Positions 6,655 to 12,625 of a DNA stretch of 21,645 bases are shown here, in pieces. Source of the DNA: JAFMIT01 sp049421205. GTDB taxonomy: Bacteria > Actinomycetota > Actinomycetes > S36-B12 > UBA5976. The stretch lies in NCBI GenBank assembly GCA_049421205.1, contig JBMSMQ010000020.1, forward strand, positions 1-21,645. Direction: 5' to 3'. A program made the translations under genes and the position numbers. The notes under the pieces were generated by a model that did no database searches, had not been told where the DNA came from, and worked only from the letters and a program-made list of their open reading frames with translations. The stretch's first letter is position 1; each line of letters begins with the position of its first letter.

Positions 6655-7652
6655 CGTCGCCTCCGAGCCTTACTGACAATGAGGGTTGCTAGTGCGTTTG
6701 TAATAAGAGTCAAGACAAAGAGTGCAAGTCCAGCCCCAAAGAGTGCTTGCACCTCGAGTGGGGATGCCTCCCCGAATCGACTGATGATGAAACTTGCAAC
6801 AGAACCACCCTCGCTTTCAAGGATGTTAAACCAGTTGACATTGCCCGTAACCAAGTTCAAGACAAAAAAGACTGCGACAGTTTCACCAAGAGCCCGCCCG
6901 AGCCCGAGCATTGCGCCGCCGACAACACCACTTCTGCCAAATGGAATCACAACATTCTTAATCATTGTCCATCGGGATGCGCCAAGTGCTTGTGCTCCCG
7001 TGATCAGATCGTGAGGTACAGAACCATAAATTTCTCGGGCCACGGACGTGATGATTGGAATCATCATAATTGCCAAAACAATTCCAGCCATAAAAGGTGA
7101 TTGGCCGAAATATTCAAAATCGACAGCAAAGATTGGAATGGCATCACCAAGATTGCGATTCAGCCACTTTGCCCAAAGTTCTGCATGCGGCGCTAATGTG
7201 TAAGCACCCCAAAGGCCAAAGATGATTGAAGGAACGGCAGCGACTAGGTCAACAAAAAAGGTTAAAGAGCGAGAAAAGATTTTTGGGAGGAAGTGTGTGA
7301 TCGCAAGCGCCAATCCAACCGAGATTGGAACTGCGATTGATAGCGCTAAAGCTGAAATCAGAATTGATCCCCAAAGCATTGCAAATATGCCAAGTTGTGG
7401 GGGATCGATTGATCCTTGGCTTGGTAGCAAGGTATCCCCCATATACCAAAAGCTGTCGGTGAAGAAAGAAAGTCCCGCATACTGCAAGACCGGCCAAGAC
7501 GTTAAGAAGAGATATCCAAAGATTCCAGAAAGTGCAATGAAAGCAAATAGTCCACCAACAATTAAAATCGCACGAAAGACTTTGTCGGAGAATCTACGAG
7601 AAATAATGATTTCTCGTGGTTCAACTGTCTTTGGCTCTTCAAGTAGTGTCAC
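6651..7652 (-). CDS. pstC: Phosphate ABC transporter permease PstC
   Basis: Partner permease of PstA and first gene of the pst operon. The 333-aa product has a cytoplasmic N-terminus (RRFSDKVFRAIL) leading into about six membrane helices. Conserved PstC stretches include FVDLVAAVPSIIFGLWGAY, the long periplasmic or loop segment with WAKWLNRNLG, and the EAA loop GAQALGASRWTMIKNVVIPFGRSG followed by GRALGETVAVFFVLN. Translation probably begins at GTG 7652; no Shine-Dalgarno sequence is visible, so a leaderless or very short-leader transcript is plausible. The 63-nt gap to the upstream hydrolase gene holds a PHO box. Confidence 0.94.
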   Translation of the reverse strand: MTLLEEPKTVEPREIIISRRFSDKVFRAILIVGGLFAFIALSGIFGYLFLTSWPVLQYAGLSFFTDSFWYMGDTLLPSQGSIDPPQLGIFAMLWGSILISALALSIAVPISVGLALAITHFLPKIFSRSLTFFVDLVAAVPSIIFGLWGAYTLAPHAELWAKWLNRNLGDAIPIFAVDFEYFGQSPFMAGIVLAIMMIPIITSVAREIYGSVPHDLITGAQALGASRWTMIKNVVIPFGRSGVVGGAMLGLGRALGETVAVFFVLNLVTGNVNWFNILESEGGSVASFIISRFGEASPLEVQALFGAGLALFVLTLITNALATLIVSKARRRR

Positions 7653-7691
7653 TGGGATAACTAAGCAAAGCGAACGAAACGCCGTGGATAT

Positions 7692-7713
7692 CTTAGGTGA
7701 ACACTTGGTTAAC
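7692..7713 (-). promoter_or_regulatory. PHO box (PhoP operator) upstream of the pstC-A-B operon
   Basis: The minus strand reads two adjacent 11-nt units, GTTAACCAAGT (7703-7713) and GTTCACCTAAG (7692-7702). They share the GTTnACC core with the units before pstS and match the Streptomyces PhoP direct-repeat pattern. The box begins 2 nt after the stop codon of the upstream hydrolase gene and ends 39 nt before the pstC start, so it is placed to activate the pstC promoter. Confidence 0.85.
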
Positions 7714-7715
7714 GA

Positions 7716-8552
7716 CTAATGAAATTCACGCCACCAAGCGCTCAGTACAGCAGCCGTAATTGCAGGCATTTCCTCATTTGGGCAGTGTCCTGCGAATTTA
7801 ATGATGCTTCGCTCAGCGTCAAGCGACTCAGCCATCGCATCTTGTTGCTCCAGAGGCCAGGCATCATCGTTCTCGCCATACACAACGTGTACGGGAATTC
7901 CGACTTCATAGAGTTCACTCGTTCGGTCTTTTTCTCTCATTAGGATTTTTGCTTGTCCAAAGAGTGAATGTTTATCGGAAACATGCCATCTTTGGGTCCA
8001 AACACTCATTTCATCTGGATGTGGATTTACCATGATGTCAGGAATGTAATTCTCTTTTTGCTGCACCCACGCTTCTGCCATAGTTCTATCTTCTAGAAAT
8101 TCAACCATTCCAGTAAGTGCCGGTGTTCGCCGAAGATTTTTGCCGGGGCCAGAACATAACAAGGTGAGCGAATGGAACTGATCTGGTTCTAGTAGCACTG
8201 CGCGCCTTGCAACAAGCCCACCAAAGGAATGACCAAGTAGATGTACCCCATCAATTTCAAGTGCTTCTTCAACTTCTAAAACATCAGATGCGAAATCATC
8301 AAGGTCATACGATGAGGTATGTCCGCTTTGATGCTGTCCACGATTGTCATGCGCGATTACTCGAAAACCAGAATTCGCAAGATGTATCGACATTTCCCAA
8401 AAGTCTTCTTTGCTTCCTGTGAATCCATGCACAAGGTGAATCACACCAATTTCCGAACCCACTGCAGGCACATCAAGAACAGCAAGTGGCAGTTTTCCCA
8501 CTTCAAGTAATCGAGCATTTTTTGGTAACTCATAGAATGGTTTAAGGCTCAT
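7716..8552 (-). CDS. Alpha/beta-hydrolase fold protein
   Basis: A 278-aa serine hydrolase with unknown substrate. The fold signatures are clear: oxyanion-hole region HLVHGFTGS (39-47), HDNRGQHQSG, the nucleophile elbow GHSFGG with Ser109, the acidic residue in YGENDDAWP (Asp229 or Asp230), and the catalytic His256 in FAGHCPNEE. It belongs to the broad esterase/lipase/haloperoxidase-like group; no residue pattern narrows the substrate. I start it at ATG 8552 because TACACT (8559-8564) lies exactly 6 nt upstream, a leaderless promoter arrangement. A GTG at 8579 is in frame but would add nine unconserved residues. It diverges from the PAC2 gene and precedes pstC on the same strand; the PHO box between them suggests separate regulation. 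Confidence 0.85.
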   Translation of the reverse strand: MSLKPFYELPKNARLLEVGKLPLAVLDVPAVGSEIGVIHLVHGFTGSKEDFWEMSIHLANSGFRVIAHDNRGQHQSGHTSSYDLDDFASDVLEVEEALEIDGVHLLGHSFGGLVARRAVLLEPDQFHSLTLLCSGPGKNLRRTPALTGMVEFLEDRTMAEAWVQQKENYIPDIMVNPHPDEMSVWTQRWHVSDKHSLFGQAKILMREKDRTSELYEVGIPVHVVYGENDDAWPLEQQDAMAESLDAERSIIKFAGHCPNEEMPAITAAVLSAWWREFH

Positions 8553-8558
8553 AATCGC

Positions 8559-8564
8559 AGTGTA
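8559..8564 (-). promoter_or_regulatory. -10 element of a leaderless promoter for the hydrolase gene
   Basis: The minus strand reads TACACT (TAnnnT), then 6 nt, then ATG 8552, so the predicted first transcribed base is the A of the start codon. There is no Shine-Dalgarno sequence. Confidence 0.6.
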
Positions 8565-8594
8565 CTTCGGGCTGAGCACATTCCCTACACAAAG

Positions 8595-8600
8595 TAGAAT
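8595..8600 (+). promoter_or_regulatory. -10 element of a leaderless promoter for the PAC2 gene
   Basis: TAGAAT lies exactly 6 nt before ATG 8607, so transcription should begin at the start codon. The predicted -35 regions of this promoter and of the divergent hydrolase promoter cross each other within about 30 nt. Confidence 0.65.
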
Positions 8601-8606
8601 GAGGGT

Positions 8607-9518
8607 ATGTGGCGGGAAAATGACGAAGACAATGACGGTCTGATTGAATGGCTAGAAATGCCATCAGAAGCCACAACCCGAACACTGGTGCACGGTATTT
8701 CTGGTCTAATGGATGCTGGCAATGCAGTACAGATTGCCGTTAATCACATCCTTGAAACTCTTGAACACACACATCTTGCTGCTTTCGATATCGATCTGCT
8801 CTTTGACTACCGAAATCGTCGACCTCGAATGACATATTTATCTGATCACTTTGGAGATATTGAACTTCCCTCCCTGGACCTTGTTGAATGCACTGACACA
8901 ATGGGGCAAAAATTTATTCTGCTTCATGGTCAAGAACCAAGTCTTGGCTGGATGACTCTTGTCGATTCATTGGTAGATCTTGTGGACTCACTGAATGTTA
9001 ACCTGACAGTTGGTATGCAAGCATTCCCGTTTCCGGCTCCCCACACACGTCCAATCGCTGTCACAACACACTCAACAAATAAGGAATTACTGAAAGGTAG
9101 AGTTCCTTGGGTTGGTGATATGGAAGTGCCGGGAACACTCGCTGCATATTTAGAGTTGCAACTTGGTAGAGACGGCCATTCTGCTGTTGGTCTTGCAGCG
9201 CATGTACCGCACTACCTTGCCAATATGGAACATACACGATCTGGATTAACTCTCCTAAGCGAAGTTATGGGGATGACTGGCTTGGTGTTTACCCTGGATG
9301 AATTGCGTGAGCGCGCTTACGAAGCAGACAAAGAACTAAATGAACAACTCAATACGAATCCAGAAAACATAGAAGTTGTGAAGTCGTTAGAACAATCATT
9401 CGATTCACTTGTGGCAGAGCGTGGTTTACCAAACCCCATCGAAACACCAAGTGGCGAAGAGATTGCCGCACAGGTAGAACAATTTTTGGCCGAATTGGAA
9501 GGACGAGATCAAGAATGA
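8607..9518 (+). CDS. PAC2 family protein
   Basis: A 303-aa soluble protein of the PAC2 (proteasome-assembly-chaperone-like) family that is widespread in actinobacteria, with Rv2125 as a mycobacterial member. Typical stretches are LVHGISGLMDAGNAVQIAVNHIL (27-49), FDIDLLFDYRNRRPRM with the conserved Y-R-RP signature (79-94), FILLHGQEPSLGW, a central PHTRPIAVTTHST, and GLAAHVPHYLANMEHTRSG. The C-terminal 60 residues are acidic and helical. The biochemical role in bacteria is not established. It heads a co-directional unit: its TGA overlaps the ATG of the next gene (ATGA). The start is supported by the leaderless promoter. Confidence 0.85.
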   Translation: MWRENDEDNDGLIEWLEMPSEATTRTLVHGISGLMDAGNAVQIAVNHILETLEHTHLAAFDIDLLFDYRNRRPRMTYLSDHFGDIELPSLDLVECTDTMGQKFILLHGQEPSLGWMTLVDSLVDLVDSLNVNLTVGMQAFPFPAPHTRPIAVTTHSTNKELLKGRVPWVGDMEVPGTLAAYLELQLGRDGHSAVGLAAHVPHYLANMEHTRSGLTLLSEVMGMTGLVFTLDELRERAYEADKELNEQLNTNPENIEVVKSLEQSFDSLVAERGLPNPIETPSGEEIAAQVEQFLAELEGRDQE

Positions 9519-10609
9519 AATTGCTCTCGCTTTTTGTCTTGGCTTTAGTACTCAGCGCATGTGCTTCAAGTAGTGCTGTTGAACCCATTGATGATTCAGC
9601 GACGTTGACTTCCCCCACGGCACCAGTCATTCGAACTGTAAGTATTTCAGGAAGTGGCGATGTTTTGACGCACTCCCGACAATATAACGTTGCCTGGAAT
9701 GGTAAGTCCTATAACTTCACCAAAATGTTCGCACCCTTACAAGAACTTCTCACAGCGGATATCAATCTCTGTCATCTAGAAACACCACTCACGAAATCTC
9801 CACCAAGTGGCTATCCAGTTTTCAGCACTCCTGTCACTCTCGCACCAGCCTTAAAGGCAGCTGGATTTGATGGATGCTCACTCGCTTCGAATCACACACT
9901 TGATAAAGGTAAAAGTGGTGCGCTTTCGACTATTCGAACGATGCGTAATGCTGGACTCACCACTTTTGGAACAGCTTTAAATGCGAAAGATTCTCCTGTT
10001 GGTTGGTTTCTGACTGATAATGGAGTCAAAGTCGCAGTTTTGAATTACACATATGGGCTCAATGGATTCCGTATTCCTTCAGATAGCCCATGGCTCGTGA
10101 ACGTTATCAACCAAAAGAAAATGTTGAAGGCAGCGAAACAGGCAAAAACCGATGGTGCTGACATCGTGCTCTTTAGTTTGCATTGGGGAAATGAATACTG
10201 GCAGCAAGCGTCGAGTTCCCAAAAGCAATTAGCACGAGCGCTTACTCGGTCACCTTTTGTTGACGGAATTATTGGTCATCATTCGCATGTGTTTCAAGAA
10301 ACTGATGTAATGAATGGAAAACCTGTGATCTATGGTCTTGGAAATCTATGGTCAGGACAGGGTCCTTGGGCGAACCTTCCGCTTGGTCAACATGGTGCAA
10401 TTGTGACGTTGAATTTTGAAGTTGAAGGCAAAACTGTTCGATACCTTGATGGAACTTATGTTCCAACATTGACCATAAAAGACACCTGGGTGGTCCAAGA
10501 AGCAGCAACTGTACGGAGAAATGATCAAATCGGCGAAGCTTGCCGCTCAATTCGAAACGCGGCTAAGCACCTAGGACAAGTTCTTGATGGACCGCGTAAG
10601 TGTCCCTAA
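9515..10609 (+). CDS. CapA-family lipoprotein (poly-gamma-glutamate capsule protein-like metallophosphatase fold)
   Basis: A 364-aa exported lipoprotein: a short hydrophobic signal peptide ends in the lipobox LSAC with Cys16. The mature part carries the CapA/PGA_cap signatures in order: SGSGDVLTH (45-53; metal-binding Asp and His), NLCHLETPL, ASNHTLDKG, VLNYTYGLNG, FSLHWGNEY and GIIGHHSHVFQ, then GLGNLWS. These correspond to the calcineurin-like metal site of the family. CapA proteins were first linked to polyglutamate capsule production, but most genomic members have no known substrate, and no capBC genes are nearby. Start ATG 9515 overlaps the PAC2 stop, and its stop overlaps the MFS gene start by 10 nt. 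Confidence 0.87.
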   Translation: MKLLSLFVLALVLSACASSSAVEPIDDSATLTSPTAPVIRTVSISGSGDVLTHSRQYNVAWNGKSYNFTKMFAPLQELLTADINLCHLETPLTKSPPSGYPVFSTPVTLAPALKAAGFDGCSLASNHTLDKGKSGALSTIRTMRNAGLTTFGTALNAKDSPVGWFLTDNGVKVAVLNYTYGLNGFRIPSDSPWLVNVINQKKMLKAAKQAKTDGADIVLFSLHWGNEYWQQASSSQKQLARALTRSPFVDGIIGHHSHVFQETDVMNGKPVIYGLGNLWSGQGPWANLPLGQHGAIVTLNFEVEGKTVRYLDGTYVPTLTIKDTWVVQEAATVRRNDQIGEACRSIRNAAKHLGQVLDGPRKCP

Positions 10610-11811
10610 ACCAACTATCAAATGAGACTGTAAACAAAGCACGCTTTGCACTCTATCTTGTCCACATTGCAATGGGACTTGCGATTATGGCTCCCGCCAC
10701 CCGATTTTCAGAAATTAAAGAGGCATTAAATGTTGATGATGCCGTATTTGGATATGCACTTGCTCTTGGCAGTTTCGGTGGAATTATCGGTAATGCTTTT
10801 GCAACGAAATTTATCGCCCGAATCGGAACTCGTCGCGCATTACAAGTCTTTGGGATTGTTATGATTATTGTTGCGACATTGATGGCGTATAGCTTTACCA
10901 TTTACTTCTTCGCCCTACTAAGTCTCTTAGCGTCGGCATCATATGGAGTTTTAAATGCAGCATTTAACACGCAAGGCGTAGAGATAGAGGGGTATCTCAA
11001 ACGTTCAGTCTTACCGGGACTTCATGGTGCGTGGAATATTGGTGCACTCGGCACCGCATTTTTCGCAAACTTTGTTGCATCTTTTCTTTCACCGCAAGTT
11101 CATCTCACAATCATTGGCATTGTTTCGGCACTGGTGCTTATGTATGCCAGCATTCCACTGTTGCATCATGATCATGTTGATGAAGAGCGAAGTCATTTTG
11201 GAAAGATTCCAGAATCAAGTTATTCAATAATACTTTTTCTTTCAACAGGGCTTGCTTTAGGAATTATTGCGGAAACAAGTGCACTTGATTGGAGTTCGAT
11301 TTATCTGAGAGAAAATCTCGGCATTGCACTGGGCCTCAATAGTGTTGGAGTAACAGTGCTGCTCATTAGTAAACTCATTTTGCTTACACTTATTGGTAAA
11401 TGGAATGACAAGCATGGCCATGATGTCATTGTTCGTCGCCTTGGCATAGTTGGAGCGATCGGATACGTGTCACTCATCATGATTACAAGTTATTTTGCAA
11501 GTGATTCAGGCTGGTTTGGAACAACGAAGTTATTCATACTTACACTCATGAGTTTTGTAGTTCTCGCAGTTGGTGTCTCTGCGATACCTGCTGCATATTG
11601 GCTATCTGCTGGCAAAATTCCAGGTATGTCTACCACGCGTGGAATTGCAATTGTTGGCGTAATGATGGCTGCAGTTCTCTTACTACTTCGACCACTGTTT
11701 GCATTCATTGCCGGAAGTGTTGGAGTTGAATTCGCACTCGCCTTCACAGGTATTACATTGATGGGCAGCGCCTTGATGAGCAAACACTTACGCCCAGTTA
11801 ACGCTCTCTAA
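10600..11811 (+). CDS. Major facilitator superfamily transporter
   Basis: A 403-aa membrane protein with about 12 hydrophobic segments. The first half holds the MFS loop signature in the form GNAFATKFIARIGTRRAL (G-x3-D-like loop between helices 2 and 3) and the segment LPGLHGAWNIGALGTAFFANF, reminiscent of YbjJ-like permeases, where a conserved HGAWxxG occurs. The second half begins after a His/Asp/Glu-rich loop (LLHHDHVDEERSHFG). The substrate cannot be deduced. The start is GTG 10600, which overlaps the end of the CapA gene; no better in-frame start lies nearby, and the first helix begins about residue 14. It is the last gene of the PAC2-CapA-MFS unit, followed by two hairpins. Confidence 0.85.
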   Translation: MSLNQLSNETVNKARFALYLVHIAMGLAIMAPATRFSEIKEALNVDDAVFGYALALGSFGGIIGNAFATKFIARIGTRRALQVFGIVMIIVATLMAYSFTIYFFALLSLLASASYGVLNAAFNTQGVEIEGYLKRSVLPGLHGAWNIGALGTAFFANFVASFLSPQVHLTIIGIVSALVLMYASIPLLHHDHVDEERSHFGKIPESSYSIILFLSTGLALGIIAETSALDWSSIYLRENLGIALGLNSVGVTVLLISKLILLTLIGKWNDKHGHDVIVRRLGIVGAIGYVSLIMITSYFASDSGWFGTTKLFILTLMSFVVLAVGVSAIPAAYWLSAGKIPGMSTTRGIAIVGVMMAAVLLLLRPLFAFIAGSVGVEFALAFTGITLMGSALMSKHLRPVNAL

Positions 11812-11815
11812 TAAA

Positions 11816-11853
11816 CAATCCCAGCCGCAAGAAAGGACATGCGGCTGGGATTG
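11816..11853. terminator. 14-bp perfect hairpin between convergent MFS and whiB genes
   Basis: Arms 11816-11829 and 11840-11853 are perfectly complementary with a 10-nt loop, 4 nt after the MFS stop. Neither side has a strong T tract (the minus-strand side reads TTTATTAG). It probably acts as a bidirectional terminator together with the second hairpin, or as an mRNA-stabilising stem. Confidence 0.7.
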
Positions 11854-11857
11854 CTCT

Positions 11858-11897
11858 GATGTGCAGATTCCCCCGATGAGATCTGCGCATCGATTTT
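11858..11897 (+). terminator. Second tandem hairpin with short T run
   Basis: Arms 11858-11868 and 11881-11891 pair over 11 bp with one G-U wobble, and the plus-strand stem is followed by GATTTT. It lies between the first hairpin and the whiB stop and fits a terminator for the plus-strand MFS transcript. Confidence 0.6.
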
Positions 11898-12318
11898 AGA
11901 GAAGACCTTCGTCTTTCATCTTTTTTTTGTATCGATACACCGTTCGTTCATCGACACCATGCTTACTTGCGATTTCTCGCACTTTGAGTTCGCCGCGCTT
12001 GATTTCGGCACGTAATGCTGCTGCGTCTCTTCGGATTTCTGGACTCACTATCTTCTTCTTTCCATTCAGTAGTTGTCTTTCTCTGGCGGATGTGCCACCC
12101 CAGACGCCGTACTCTTCATTGCCGATTGCATATGCCAGGCAAATCATTCGTACAGGGCAGGCAGCGCAAAATTCTTTTGCTGCTTCGATATCTTTTTTTG
12201 ACTCTCCGAAAAAGATATCTGGGTTTGGCGCACTGTTGCAGTTTCCATCTGTAGTTACAGATACAGGAACTTGTTCAACTTGCTGATTGGTGTATGGGAT
12301 TTTGGCTGAAGCTGCCAT
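11896..12318 (-). CDS. WhiB-family iron-sulfur transcriptional regulator with C-terminal helix-turn-helix-like extension
   Basis: A 140-aa WhiB-like protein. The four cluster-ligating cysteines are Cys27, Cys51, Cys54 and Cys60 (C-X23-C-X2-C-X5-C), followed by the family turn GVWGGTSARER (71-81). WhiB proteins bind a 4Fe-4S cluster and usually act with the principal sigma factor. Beyond the core there is a basic tail of about 55 residues, RRDAAALRAEIKRGELKVREIASKHGVDERTVYRYKKKMK, which looks like a helix-turn-helix (REIASKHGVDERTVYRYKK) and could touch DNA. I cannot assign it to one of the numbered Wbl subfamilies; it lacks the RGRP AT-hook of WhiB7. ATG 12318 has GAAAGGA 7 nt upstream. The leader is long and contains a small upstream ORF. 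Confidence 0.9.
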   Translation of the reverse strand: MAASAKIPYTNQQVEQVPVSVTTDGNCNSAPNPDIFFGESKKDIEAAKEFCAACPVRMICLAYAIGNEEYGVWGGTSARERQLLNGKKKIVSPEIRRDAAALRAEIKRGELKVREIASKHGVDERTVYRYKKKMKDEGLL

Positions 12319-12393
12319 TGCATTTCCTTTCGATCAAATGACTCACCGTTGCATGAAATCTTTCGATTTCCTTTGCGGATTACTCCGGGCTAA

Positions 12394-12413
12394 GGTCAGT
12401 CGTTTGACCGACC
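12394..12413 (-). other. Hairpin in the whiB leader
   Basis: An 8-bp stem with one G-U wobble (GGTCGGTC / GACTGACC on the minus strand) and a 4-nt loop lies between the small ORF stop and whiB. It is not followed by a U run, so it is not an obvious terminator. Smaller stems follow closer to the whiB start. It could be part of a translational or attenuation control leader. Confidence 0.45.
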
Positions 12414-12426
12414 CACTTTTCCTGTG

Positions 12427-12576
12427 TTAACAGGCTGGTCTTTCTTCGATTCCACCGTTTGTGGGAACGGTTGGCGACAACCAGTCGAAGATCTGTTGGT
12501 TGTTCCTTCTAGTGACCAAAGACGCCAGAGAAGTCTCCACAAGTCGAACTCGTTGTGATGACTTCGCTTTTTTCAT
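12427..12576 (-). CDS. Small hypothetical protein (49 aa) upstream of whiB
   Basis: Not recognised. The frame runs from ATG 12576 to TAA 12427. A very strong Shine-Dalgarno sequence (GGAGGAG, 12581-12587) lies 4 nt upstream, and a good -10 hexamer (TATAGT, 12604-12609) lies further up. The peptide starts with a basic segment (MKKAKSSQRVRLVETSLASL), continues VTRRNNQQIFDWLSPTVPTN and ends in GGIEERPAC with a terminal cysteine. It has no membrane segment. It lies 108 nt before whiB on the same strand, so it may be a regulatory upstream ORF in the whiB leader or an independent small protein. The 12319-12625 interval holds nothing else I can support except the hairpins. Confidence 0.6.
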   Translation of the reverse strand: MKKAKSSQRVRLVETSLASLVTRRNNQQIFDWLSPTVPTNGGIEERPAC

Positions 12577-12603
12577 GTAACTCCTCCGTTTGCGTCTGGG
12601 TGA

Positions 12604-12609
12604 ACTATA
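12604..12609 (-). promoter_or_regulatory. -10 element for the small ORF / whiB transcript
   Basis: The minus strand reads TATAGT (5 of 6 consensus bases). The predicted start of transcription is about 20 nt before the GGAGGAG-preceded ATG. No convincing -35 is visible 17 nt upstream. Confidence 0.55.
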
Positions 12610-12625
12610 AAACGGAGACCTGACA

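Noticed and set aside
7222..7719. 165-codon plus-strand open frame antisense to pstC
   Set aside because: It mirrors the strongly conserved pstC, has no ribosome-binding site and shows low-complexity composition typical of antisense frames.
11896..12318. Identification of the WhiB protein as WhiB7
   Set aside because: Despite the upstream ORF, the C-terminus has no RGRP-type AT-hook and instead shows a HTH-like tail.
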